From: UKL13-2 sp038321965
GTDB lineage: Bacteria; Pseudomonadota; Gammaproteobacteria; Burkholderiales; Usitatibacteraceae
Reading direction: 5' to 3'
DNA: 64,000 nt
Assembly (NCBI GenBank): GCA_038321965.1
Contig: JBBQFL010000001.1
Span: forward strand, 1 to 64,000
How positions within the stretch are numbered: position 1 is the first letter of the stretch; each line of letters begins with the position of its first letter. A program made the position numbers and the translations under genes. The notes below the pieces were generated by a model. It did no database searches. It had not been told where the DNA came from and was given only the letters and a program-made list of their open reading frames with translations. Below are positions 14,487-22,828 of the stretch, piece by piece.

Positions 14487-16643
14487 TTAACCAATCGACT
14501 TGGGCGCGGGTCGCAGCGATACGGGCAATAGAATTTCCACCAGCGCGCCATGCGGCTTGACGTTCGTAACGGAAACGCTTCCCTGATGCTCTTCTACAAT
14601 CTTCCTTGCAATCGCCATGCCAAGTCCGGTGCCTTTCGGTTTGGTGGTGATATAGGGCTCAAAAATGCGGCCGAGTACATCTTCGCGAATGCCGGTACCG
14701 TTGTCCTCAACGCAAAACCGCACGCGGCCGTCAAGCAAATTGGTTCGTATGACTATCCTCGGCTCCGGCAGACCGGCAAGCGCATCCAATGCGTTCTGCG
14801 CAAGATTGTGGATGACCTGTCGCAGCAATGATCCATCCGCCGTGATCAACGGGATTTGGTCGTCGAGATTGAGTTCGATGGCGACATTCATCGACTCGTA
14901 GAGCACCATCACGTCTTTGATCAAATCATTGATCGAAAGCTCTGATGGGGTTAACCGCGAACTACGCGAATACAGGCTGAAGTCATCGACCATACCCTTA
15001 AGTGCACCAACCTGCGCCACAATGGTGTTGGTGGCCCGCTGTAGTATTTCCTGCTCGGCGGCCGGCAGTTTTCCCGACAGTTTGTGTTGCAGCCGTTCAG
15101 CCGAGAGCTGAATCGGTGTCAATGGATTCTTGATTTCGTGCGCCAGTCGCCGCGCCACTTCGCCCCAAGCCGCGTTACGTTGAGCCTGAATGAGCCCGGT
15201 GATGTCGTCGAACACCAGTACGAAGCCGGAATCCAGTGTGGCGGGCAGCTTGGTACCGCGAACCAACAGCGTTTTGCGTCCGCGCGCGCCCTCAGGCCCA
15301 TCGGCGCCAGCATAGTCCACCTGGCGCTCCCAGGGCTTGTCGCGCAGCGACGCCAACTGGATCATGAAGTCTTCAATGAATGGGGCGAGCGCCGGAATGT
15401 GCGTGCCCCAGTCCGATAGCTTCACCCCGTGCAGTGAATGATGGGTGATAGCCAGCATGTCTTCCGCATTTTTGTTGATTGTCTTGACGTACAGGCGCTC
15501 ATCGAGAGCGATTACACCCGAGGTGAGATTGCTGAGGATCGATTCAAGATAGGCGTTGGCGCGCTCCAATTCTTGTTGTTTCCTGCCAACGATTTCTGAC
15601 GCGCCGGCCAGCTGCCTCGTCATGGTATTGAATGCCTGTGTCAGGACGCCGAATTCATCACGGCTTTTCACGGGATTCAACTTTGAGAAGTCCCCCTTGG
15701 CGATTGCGCGTGTCGATTCGGCCAGCGCTGACAATGGTGCCGACAATCGCTCAGATAGCAGGAATGAGAGCGAAATCGCGGAAAACAGCGTCAGCAACAT
15801 CGCCAGCGTTAATGTTAGCGCGAACAGTTGCTTTAGCCCTTCCCGCTGAAGTCCAAGCTGCTGATAGTCACGAATTCCAGCTTCCACACTTGCGGCATCT
15901 GAGGCAAGGCCCTTAGGCGCTGCTTGAATAACTTGCAACGCACGCGGCGCATCAAACGGGGTGCGAGTGTTGACCGGAACAACCACACGCAAGTACAAGA
16001 CTCCATCGGTCTGCGATTCTGCCATGACGACGGGTCTCCTCTGCAGGCTATCCTTCACCTCGTCACGTGTTGGCTTGTCGGCGAACAGTCTGGTCTTGCC
16101 ACCGGCAAATGCGACAAGTTGACCGTCGGCTGAAAATAGTGACACCTCGTCGAACCCAAACCTTGAGCGCATCGCGCGAAGTACATCGCCGTTTTCACCC
16201 TCGGACTCGGCAACGCGCGACGCAGCCTCGGTGCTTTTACGCGCCAGCTCACTGAGCGACGCATCAATTGTGCCCTTGCCCAGATTTAGCGCGGCCTCAA
16301 ACGCTTTCTCCACGGGCACATCGAACCAGGAGTCGATAGAGCGATTAAGGAATTGCACCGAAATTGCATATACCAGCCCTCCCGGGATGACAGCCATTAA
16401 CACGAACACTGCCATCAAGCGCAAGGCGAGTTTTGCGCCAAATACGCGGCCGCGTAATTTTTGCACCAATGAATTGATCTGGTAGCCAATCAGCGCCAGC
16501 AATCCGACGATCAGTGCTACGCCGACACCCAGCAGCCACGGATAATGTGTACTGAAGAAGGTGTTGTTGCTGCTGGCGCGAAACAGCAGCGCAATAAGTG
16601 CGATACCGAGCAACACGCAGGCAAGCAGGATGGCACGAATCAT
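14487..16643 (-). CDS. ntrY: NtrY-type sensor histidine kinase
   Basis: The 718-residue membrane kinase starts at an ATG that overlaps the stop of the DUF4390 gene (ATGA). There are hydrophobic segments at about residues 1-22, 32-55 and 70-95, an extracytoplasmic region to about 265, and another helix near 275-300. A HAMP linker follows, then a PAS region (SGVIALDERLYVKTINKNAE). The H-box is RLAHEIKNPLTPIQLSAERL, and the ATPase boxes are NLAQNALDAL, VEDNGTGI and KGTGLGMAI. It should phosphorylate the adjacent NtrX. In other bacteria NtrYX responds to nitrogen or redox status; the signal here is not visible. Confidence 0.92.
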   Translation of the reverse strand: MIRAILLACVLLGIALIALLFRASSNNTFFSTHYPWLLGVGVALIVGLLALIGYQINSLVQKLRGRVFGAKLALRLMAVFVLMAVIPGGLVYAISVQFLNRSIDSWFDVPVEKAFEAALNLGKGTIDASLSELARKSTEAASRVAESEGENGDVLRAMRSRFGFDEVSLFSADGQLVAFAGGKTRLFADKPTRDEVKDSLQRRPVVMAESQTDGVLYLRVVVPVNTRTPFDAPRALQVIQAAPKGLASDAASVEAGIRDYQQLGLQREGLKQLFALTLTLAMLLTLFSAISLSFLLSERLSAPLSALAESTRAIAKGDFSKLNPVKSRDEFGVLTQAFNTMTRQLAGASEIVGRKQQELERANAYLESILSNLTSGVIALDERLYVKTINKNAEDMLAITHHSLHGVKLSDWGTHIPALAPFIEDFMIQLASLRDKPWERQVDYAGADGPEGARGRKTLLVRGTKLPATLDSGFVLVFDDITGLIQAQRNAAWGEVARRLAHEIKNPLTPIQLSAERLQHKLSGKLPAAEQEILQRATNTIVAQVGALKGMVDDFSLYSRSSRLTPSELSINDLIKDVMVLYESMNVAIELNLDDQIPLITADGSLLRQVIHNLAQNALDALAGLPEPRIVIRTNLLDGRVRFCVEDNGTGIREDVLGRIFEPYITTKPKGTGLGMAIARKIVEEHQGSVSVTNVKPHGALVEILLPVSLRPAPKSIG

Positions 16644-17275
16644 GGCTTCAACTCTCCCGGCGCGGTGACCGTCCAGCGATACCAGTCTGAAGATAACTCC
16701 CACTCTTTGGAGGCGATGGCATTGAGCTGAAATGGCTTTGGCAATTGCGAGGTATCGAGCCGGAAGCGCAGGGCAGCCTCGTATTTCTCACCCGTCCTGA
16801 GTCGGCCTTTGTCCAGCACCGTCCAGGAGCGGACGCGCGAAAGCGCGCGACGCACATCATCAAAGGACGACACGTTTTGCGAGATACCGGAGTATGAAAT
16901 GCGATATTGATCCGTTAGCGGTGCATACGAGATGCGGCGCTCCCGCGAAGCTGAAGTTACGATCTGGTCAAGCCAATACCAGCGACCTCGGCTTAGCTCG
17001 AATTCAGCGACAAAGTAGAGCGGGACACCTTTCCGAACTGCGTCTTGCAACGTTGCGGTGAGTTGCAATTCGATGTCGGCGTCAATTTGGTAGCCCTCTT
17101 CGGAGGCTTCCAATTTGGCACTGGAAATCGTTGCGCCCTCGGCAAACGCCGAGGTTGGCGCCGTGCCTGCGGCTAACCCGGCCGCTAGCCAGATCGCCCA
17201 CACAAATAGCGATCTGATTGCGGCATACGAAGCTTCAACGCGCACGCGATTAAACCGTGCATCTACCGACGCCAT
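16640..17275 (-). CDS. DUF4390 protein, conserved partner upstream of ntrY
   Basis: The 211-residue protein starts at MASVDARF, four bases after the rsmB stop. A signal peptide or signal anchor lies at about residues 25-45 (VWAIWLAAGLAAGTAPTSAFA). The mature region has ELQLTATLQDAVRKGVPLYF, the usual DUF4390 core, and the segment RYWLDQ-like GRWYWLDQIVTSASRERRISY. It is found next to ntrYX and rsmB in many betaproteobacteria, so a periplasmic role linked to the NtrY sensor is a reasonable guess, but no function is established to my knowledge. Confidence 0.8.
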   Translation of the reverse strand: MASVDARFNRVRVEASYAAIRSLFVWAIWLAAGLAAGTAPTSAFAEGATISSAKLEASEEGYQIDADIELQLTATLQDAVRKGVPLYFVAEFELSRGRWYWLDQIVTSASRERRISYAPLTDQYRISYSGISQNVSSFDDVRRALSRVRSWTVLDKGRLRTGEKYEAALRFRLDTSQLPKPFQLNAIASKEWELSSDWYRWTVTAPGELKP

Positions 17276-17279
17276 CGGT

Positions 17280-18644
17280 TTAGGCCGTCTTCTCCAAAAG
17301 CGCGTAGAAAAAACCGTCATGCACATCATTGGGGAGAAGTTGTCCGTCTACCATTTCAGGGCTTGCGCTAGGATGCGCCGCAATTGACGGCAACATTTCA
17401 GTGAATTCCAGCTGGCGGGCGTTCGGTGTTTTTCGCAGGAATTGCTCGACGATATCCTGATTTTCGGCGCGAAAGACTGAGCAGGTCGCGTATAACAATC
17501 TACCACCAATGCTGAGGCAACTCCAGAGTACGGCTAACAGTCGTGCTTGCTGGCGCGCCAACGCGAAAATATCGGTTTCGCGACGAATCCACTTGATGTC
17601 CGGATGTCGTCTCACCACCCCGGAGCCAGAGCATGGGACATCTAGCAGGATTCGATCAAATGGTTTGTTGTCCCACCATTCATCGGGCTTGGAGGCATCG
17701 GCAGTTTTGAGATTTGCGCGCAGTCCAAGGCGTGTCAGGTTTTCATCGACACGCAACAATCGACGCCGGTCACTATCGACCGACAGAACGTGTAGCGGAG
17801 GCTCAGCAGGCGCCATTTCAAGCAGGTGCCCGGTCTTGCCGCCGGGTGCGGCACACGCGTCGAGAACGCGCGATCCCGCAGGCGGAGCCAGCAACGTCGC
17901 CGCAAGCTGCGCGCCAGCATCTTGCACGGAAACCATTCCTTCACGAAAACCAGAAAGCTCGTTTACGCCAATTGGCTTTTCGAGCATGACCGCCTGTCCA
18001 AAAACGTGACGTGCCGCCAATCCATGCTTAGCCAAAAGCGCCAGATAATCCGACACCGTGATGCGCCTTGCATTCACCCGCAGGCACATTGGCGGATGTG
18101 ACCTGGCGGATAGCAGTACCGATTCCCAATGGACAGGCTGTTCTTTCTTGAGTCGTTCAATCCACCAGCTTGGAAAATCAAACTGCGCTTCCGCAGTGGT
18201 CATGCGCTCACGCGCAAATTTTTCAGGTGATCGCAGGTAATTTCTCAGCACGGCGTTAAGTAACGGCTTGGCGCGACCGAAGCCTATCGCTTCCGCAGCT
18301 GAAACGGCATGGTCCACGATGGCGTGCGGTGCGGCTTTGGAAAACTGCAATTGCGATAACGCAACCAACAACAAATGCCTGACGGGGGGATCGTTAATCG
18401 GTTGTGTGAGCAACAGGTCTAGCTGTGCTGAGAGTAAGCCGCAATGCCGTAGGGTATCAAACGAAATGGAATGAATCGCCGAGCGCTCGTTGGGTGTCAG
18501 TTTTGCCGTTTGTACTAGTTTGGCAAGAACCGCTTCCAGTACCCTGTCGAGATTCTTGCCGGATAGCACTTTGCCGACAACCTCTGCGCTCGCAGCTTGG
18601 ACGGCAACCATGCCCTTCGGTGCCGCGATCGGGGGGGTGTTCAT
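17280..18644 (-). CDS. rsmB: 16S rRNA (cytosine-967-C5) methyltransferase
   Basis: The enzyme (454 residues) uses S-adenosylmethionine to methylate C967 of 16S rRNA. The N-terminal ~150 residues form a NusB-like RNA-binding domain. The catalytic domain has the SAM motif DACAAPGGKTGHLLEM, the motif IV cysteine in LLDVPCSGSGVVRRHPDIKW and the motif VI cysteine in LLYATCSVFRAEN. I chose ATG 18644 because it overlaps the fmt stop (ATGA). An ATG at 18656 would extend it by four residues. Translation is likely coupled to fmt. Confidence 0.93.
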   Translation of the reverse strand: MNTPPIAAPKGMVAVQAASAEVVGKVLSGKNLDRVLEAVLAKLVQTAKLTPNERSAIHSISFDTLRHCGLLSAQLDLLLTQPINDPPVRHLLLVALSQLQFSKAAPHAIVDHAVSAAEAIGFGRAKPLLNAVLRNYLRSPEKFARERMTTAEAQFDFPSWWIERLKKEQPVHWESVLLSARSHPPMCLRVNARRITVSDYLALLAKHGLAARHVFGQAVMLEKPIGVNELSGFREGMVSVQDAGAQLAATLLAPPAGSRVLDACAAPGGKTGHLLEMAPAEPPLHVLSVDSDRRRLLRVDENLTRLGLRANLKTADASKPDEWWDNKPFDRILLDVPCSGSGVVRRHPDIKWIRRETDIFALARQQARLLAVLWSCLSIGGRLLYATCSVFRAENQDIVEQFLRKTPNARQLEFTEMLPSIAAHPSASPEMVDGQLLPNDVHDGFFYALLEKTA

Positions 18645-19564
18645 ATGAATCGCCATCCAGGTTGAATTGTTGAGCCGCGGAGAAATTCCGCGATTTTCAT
18701 GCGTTTGCCGCCAGACCTCTGCAAAATAACGAGGCTTAGCGCACCTAGGCCACACTGCACAATGAGACGATCAGAGGTAACCTCCACGATAGTGCCTGGC
18801 GCGGGCCCTTCTTCTTTCACCATGCACTCCGCACGCCAGATCTTGAGACGATCACCTTTAAGCGTAGCCTCGCACCCAGGCGATGGGTCAAACGCCCGCA
18901 TGCGCCGTTCAAGCGCCACTGCCGATAACGTCCAGTCTACGCGCGCTTCCGACTTGTCGATTTTTCTCGCATACGTAATGCCTTCGTCTTGCTGTGCCTT
19001 AGGCTGCAACGTCGGCAGATGTTGCAGCGCCTCGACAATTGCTTTGGATCCTATGACCGTCAATTTTTCAAACAGCGTCCCGCTGGTTTCTTCACCGGTA
19101 ATCGGACAGGGTCGCGTCAGCAGTACCGGACCGGTATCGAGTCCAGTACCCATTTTCATGATGGCAATACCTGTCTCGGTGTCGCCAGCCTCAATCGCGC
19201 GCTGCACCGGCGCGGCCCCGCGCCAGCGGGGGAGGAGCGAGCCGTGAATGTTGACGCATCCGTACTTGGGTATGTCTAGTACCGCCTGCGGTAACAAGAG
19301 TCCGTAGGCGGCAACCACCATCACATCCGGTGCAAGCGTCCGCAACACAATCTGGATATCGGCGCTTTTGAGCGACGGCGGTTTGCTGGTAACCAGTCCC
19401 AGCCCCGCCGCTTGCTCGGCAACTGCGCTAGGCCTTAGATTCAGGCCACGTCCAGCAGCACGGTCTGGCTGGGTGAGTACGAGCTGGATTTGATGGCCGA
19501 CCGCGTACAGCGCGGCAAGCGCCGCAGCAGCGAACGGGGGCGTGCCGGCAAAAATGATCTTCAT
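18641..19564 (-). CDS. fmt: Methionyl-tRNA formyltransferase
   Basis: The enzyme formylates the initiator Met-tRNA using 10-formyl-tetrahydrofolate. It has 307 residues starting at MKIIFAGTPPFAA, the conserved N-terminus of the family. The catalytic segment is GCVNIHGSLLPRWRGAAPVQ, with the Asn-His pair, followed by ETGIAIMKM and GLDTGPVL. The C-terminal ~100 residues form the tRNA-binding domain. A hairpin with a U-rich tail lies just upstream, between def and fmt, and no clear Shine-Dalgarno sequence precedes the start, so expression of fmt may be reduced relative to def. Confidence 0.94.
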   Translation of the reverse strand: MKIIFAGTPPFAAAALAALYAVGHQIQLVLTQPDRAAGRGLNLRPSAVAEQAAGLGLVTSKPPSLKSADIQIVLRTLAPDVMVVAAYGLLLPQAVLDIPKYGCVNIHGSLLPRWRGAAPVQRAIEAGDTETGIAIMKMGTGLDTGPVLLTRPCPITGEETSGTLFEKLTVIGSKAIVEALQHLPTLQPKAQQDEGITYARKIDKSEARVDWTLSAVALERRMRAFDPSPGCEATLKGDRLKIWRAECMVKEEGPAPGTIVEVTSDRLIVQCGLGALSLVILQRSGGKRMKIAEFLRGSTIQPGWRFI

Positions 19565-19571
19565 GGGCTGC

Positions 19572-19605
19572 AAAACAAAAACGCCGGCCTCAGAAGCCGG
19601 CGTTT
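19572..19605 (-). terminator. Rho-independent terminator-like hairpin between def and fmt
   Basis: A perfect 10-bp stem (AAACGCCGGC at 19579-19588 pairing with 19596-19605) with a seven-base loop is followed, on the minus strand, by TTGTTTTG, so the transcript ends in a U-rich run. It sits 24 bases after the def stop and ahead of fmt, which is transcribed the same way. It may be a partial terminator that makes def mRNA more abundant than the fmt-rsmB-ntrYX transcript. Confidence 0.75.
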
Positions 19606-19628
19606 CCCGTGTTTCGAATGGACAACGG

Positions 19629-20186
19629 TTACGCGCGTGCCGCGACAGCGATACGCCGACGAGGCGCCTCCATCTCAGCATCGCGATCAAGCTCGCGCTG
19701 GCGCTTAATCAGCTTATTCTTGATGCGGTTTGCCTTCAACGGCGAAAGGTATTCGACAAAGACATGGCCATCTAAATGATCAAGCTCATGCTGTATACAA
19801 ACCGCAAGCAGTCCCGACGCGTTGATCGTGAAGCGTTGGCCGTCGCGGTCAAGGGCGGTCACCATGACTGTTTCGGCGCGTTCAACCTTGTCATAGAAGC
19901 CGGGAACAGACAAACAGCCCTCCTCATTGACCGCGGTTCCTTCCTTCTTGATGATTTCAGGATTGATGAACACGCGCAGCTGGTTCTTCTCTTCCGAGAC
20001 ATCAATAACCATTACGCGCTTCAATTCACCGACCTGGGTCGCCGCCAGGCCGACACCAGGCGCTTCGTACATGGTTTCCGCCATATCATCGACCAACTTC
20101 TTGATTTTGTTGTCGATAATCTTCACTGGCTCCGCGACGCGGGTCAGGCGTGGATCGGGGTAAGTTACAACGTCCAGAATAGCCAT
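19629..20186 (-). CDS. def: Peptide deformylase
   Basis: The enzyme removes the formyl group from nascent proteins. The 185-residue protein starts at MAILDVVTYPDPRL, the conserved N-terminus; the longer upstream frame has no similarity. All three metal/catalytic motifs are present: GVGLAATQ, EEGCLSVP (Cys ligand) and QHELDHLDG (two His ligands and the catalytic Glu). The C-terminus is basic. It is the first gene of the leftward block and is divergent from the LysM gene, with a 179-base shared promoter region. Confidence 0.95.
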   Translation of the reverse strand: MAILDVVTYPDPRLTRVAEPVKIIDNKIKKLVDDMAETMYEAPGVGLAATQVGELKRVMVIDVSEEKNQLRVFINPEIIKKEGTAVNEEGCLSVPGFYDKVERAETVMVTALDRDGQRFTINASGLLAVCIQHELDHLDGHVFVEYLSPLKANRIKNKLIKRQRELDRDAEMEAPRRRIAVAARA

Positions 20187-20365
20187 AATTGCTTGCGAAT
20201 TGAATAAATTAGGTGCAGAATCTTGAGGAATGACTTTAAGTTTGTGACGCATTACTGACTTGCAAGTCTAGTAGAAGTCGTCGCATATGGCAAATTTGCT
20301 TCTCGGGTTACGGCGCACAACGCATGCCTCGAACCGCATTTGCCCCCACAAAAGTGAGATCCGCC
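20187..20365. promoter_or_regulatory. Divergent promoter region between def and the LysM gene
   Basis: The 179 bases separate two divergent genes and must contain both promoters. A GTGAGAT about eight bases before ATG 20366 may serve as ribosome binding site for the LysM gene. I could not identify -35/-10 boxes with confidence. Confidence 0.4.
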
Positions 20366-21538
20366 ATGAAAAAAAGCAAGCTCACACTTCTCTTTGTCAT
20401 CGCTTTAGCCGGTTTTGTTCCCCTGCTCGTACAAAGTCAGACCAATCCAGGCGCAAAAGCAGAGGCAAAGGCGGCAAATGCCGCGCAAACTCCCGAGAAG
20501 TCCGTTGGCAGGAAGGCGACCGCCCCAATTCAGCTTGCACCCGACGCGCCTGGGTCCTACGTCGTCGTCAAAGGAGACACGCTGTGGGACATTTCCGGGC
20601 GGTTTCTGAAGCAACCATGGCGTTGGCCCGAAATCTGGAATATGAATCGGGAACAAATCAAGAACCCGCATTGGATTTATCCGGGCGATGTCATCAAATT
20701 GTTGTTTGATGAAAATGGAAACCCATACCTCTCGCTGGCTAACGGTGAACGTGGCGAAAACGTGCGGCTGCAGCCTCGAGCCCGAGTCGATACGCTGGCA
20801 TACGCGATTCCGTCTATTCCGTCTAAAGTAATTTCGCCCTTCTTGTCGTTGCCCCTCGTTATCGACGAGGGCGCCTTGGCAAATGCTCCGCGTATCATTG
20901 CAACGGAAGACGGTCGAGTTGTGGTCGGAGCCGGTAACACCGCATATGTCATCGGCATGCAGCAAAGCCAAGGCATTAAGTGGCAGATATACCGACCAGG
21001 CAAAGCGCTGACCAACAGCACCGGTGAAGTATTAGGCTATGAGGCCAATTACCTTGGCGAGGCAAAAGTGCTTCGATTTGGTGAAGCTTCCACGATAGAA
21101 ATATTACGCTCCACGCAGGAGATATTTCGTGGCGACCGCCTCACACCGACTGCCGATACAACCGTCCCATCCTACGCTCCTCATTCAACCGACAAGAACG
21201 TAACCGGGTCAATTATTTCCTTGCTTGACGGTGTTGATACCGGGTCGCAGTATTCAATCATCACGGTGGACTTGGGAAAGCGCGACGGGATGGAGGTTGG
21301 GCACGTATTGGCGCTCTTGAGCAAGGGGGCGACAGTCAGTACGGATGATCCGCTGGGCCAAACAAAACAGACCGCAGCGGGGTCCAATGATGGCGTGCAG
21401 ATAGGACGCACCATAAAGCTGCCAGACGAACGCAATGGCCTGGTATTCGTATTTCGCGTTTTCGACAAAGTTTCTTACGCGCTCGTGATGTCCACGCGTC
21501 GACCAATCCAGGTTGGCGACGTCGTCCAGACACCGTAG
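20366..21538 (+). CDS. LysM peptidoglycan-binding domain protein
   Basis: The 390-residue protein has a signal peptide (MKKSKLTLLFVIALAGFVPL, cleavage after VQS) and is periplasmic or envelope-associated. A single LysM domain lies at about residues 65-115 (YVVVKGDTLWDISGRFLKQP, then WPEIWNMN and WIYPGDVIKL). The remaining ~270 residues have no other domain I recognise but are conserved in betaproteobacteria, where this gene regularly precedes dprA. It probably binds peptidoglycan. The start at 20366 is preferred over 20324 because the signal peptide begins there. Confidence 0.88.
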   Translation: MKKSKLTLLFVIALAGFVPLLVQSQTNPGAKAEAKAANAAQTPEKSVGRKATAPIQLAPDAPGSYVVVKGDTLWDISGRFLKQPWRWPEIWNMNREQIKNPHWIYPGDVIKLLFDENGNPYLSLANGERGENVRLQPRARVDTLAYAIPSIPSKVISPFLSLPLVIDEGALANAPRIIATEDGRVVVGAGNTAYVIGMQQSQGIKWQIYRPGKALTNSTGEVLGYEANYLGEAKVLRFGEASTIEILRSTQEIFRGDRLTPTADTTVPSYAPHSTDKNVTGSIISLLDGVDTGSQYSIITVDLGKRDGMEVGHVLALLSKGATVSTDDPLGQTKQTAAGSNDGVQIGRTIKLPDERNGLVFVFRVFDKVSYALVMSTRRPIQVGDVVQTP

Positions 21539-21561
21539 CTCATTCTACTTAGTCCGACGCC

Positions 21562-22656
21562 ATGCCCATTCCGGCGAGTGGCGCTGAGCCGGAGGCGTGG
21601 CTGGCGCTTGACTTGGTTCCTGGTCTAGGCGGCGAGGGTATACGCAAATTACTTGCGCGTTACGGCGCACCCTCCGAGATACTCAGGCAATCGGCGTCAG
21701 TGCTGAGCGAAGTTGTATCGCCTGCGGTCGCCCGGGCCATTGCAGCGCCACCAGCACCTGAACGACTCGAAGCATGTCTCAATTGGCTTGAGGCAGATAG
21801 CAACCACTTGCTAACGCTCGCTGACGACTATTATCCGAGTCAGCTGCTCGAAATAGCTGATCCACCGCCCATTTTGTATCTGAAGGGACACCGGGAATTG
21901 TTGCGCCAGCCAGGGTTTGCCGTCGTGGGCAGCCGCAATGCCACGCCCTCCGGTCTGCAAACTGCAGAAGCATTTGCGCGCAGTCTTTCTGAAGCCGGAT
22001 TTACGATCATCTCGGGTATGGCGCTGGGTATTGACGCAGCGGCGCATCGGGGTGGGCTTGCTGCCAAAGGAGCGTCCATCGCCGTCGTTGGAACTGGACT
22101 TGATCTCGTCTACCCGGCGCGAAACAAGGCGCTGGCGCACGATCTGGCCGAAAATGGCCTGATCGTGTCTGAGTTTGCGCTGGGCACACCTGCGCTGGCG
22201 CAAAATTTTCCGCGTCGCAACCGTATTATTAGCGGTCTTTCACGGGGTGTGCTCGTTGTCGAGGCGGCACTTGCATCAGGCTCGCTGATCACTGCGCGCC
22301 AAGCTGGCGAACAGGGTCGCGAGGTGTTTGCCATTCCAGGTTCGATTCACTCGCCATTTTCAAAGGGCTGTCATCAACTCATCAAGCAAGGTGCCAAATT
22401 GGTGGAAGACGCCAACGATATTCTGGTTGAGTTGCATTGGGGCACCGTCGCAACATTAACCATTGACCGATCCGACCGCGAGGAAGTTGAAATCGATCCG
22501 CTGCTAAGCGCGATCGGCTACGACCCAGTACCAGTTGATGTACTGCTCCAACGTGTCAAACTGCCAGCCGATCAGCTTATCGCGAGATTGACCGAGTTGG
22601 AGCTCGATGGCGTCATTGCGACCATGCCCGGTGGAAAGTATCAGCGCCTGCGCTAA
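21562..22656 (+). CDS. dprA: DNA-processing protein DprA
   Basis: The protein (364 residues) protects incoming single-stranded DNA and loads RecA during natural transformation. An N-terminal SAM-like helical region (residues 10-70) is followed by the Rossmann fold with AVVGSRNATPSGLQTAEAFA, IISGMALGIDAAAHRGGL, VVGTGLDLVYPARN and FPRRNRIISGLS. Residues about 300-360 form the winged-helix DML1-like domain. It starts 24 bases after the LysM gene. In many betaproteobacteria a smg/DUF494 gene lies between dprA and topB; here there are only 172 non-coding bases. Confidence 0.93.
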   Translation: MPIPASGAEPEAWLALDLVPGLGGEGIRKLLARYGAPSEILRQSASVLSEVVSPAVARAIAAPPAPERLEACLNWLEADSNHLLTLADDYYPSQLLEIADPPPILYLKGHRELLRQPGFAVVGSRNATPSGLQTAEAFARSLSEAGFTIISGMALGIDAAAHRGGLAAKGASIAVVGTGLDLVYPARNKALAHDLAENGLIVSEFALGTPALAQNFPRRNRIISGLSRGVLVVEAALASGSLITARQAGEQGREVFAIPGSIHSPFSKGCHQLIKQGAKLVEDANDILVELHWGTVATLTIDRSDREEVEIDPLLSAIGYDPVPVDVLLQRVKLPADQLIARLTELELDGVIATMPGGKYQRLR

Positions 22657-22828
22657 ACGAAGCGCACCGCAAAAAAGAACCTGTGGGCTTGATTTCACAG
22701 GGAATTTCCAGATAGTTTTGACTTTGCGCTTGCGATAAGGGTAGAACCCTGCTTATCATTTGTCCCCTTTTGCTGGTTTTTTCGCCAGCAACCCCACCTG
22801 TCATATCTCCAGAAAAGTACTGAAATTC
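22657..22828. other. Spacer between dprA and topB
   Basis: No gene is seen in these 172 bases, although many betaproteobacteria carry smg here. A small hairpin GCTGGTTTTTTCGCCAGC at about 22774-22791 (GCTGG/CCAGC stem) is present, with a T-run in its loop rather than behind it. A topB promoter is expected here but cannot be pinned down. Confidence 0.4.
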
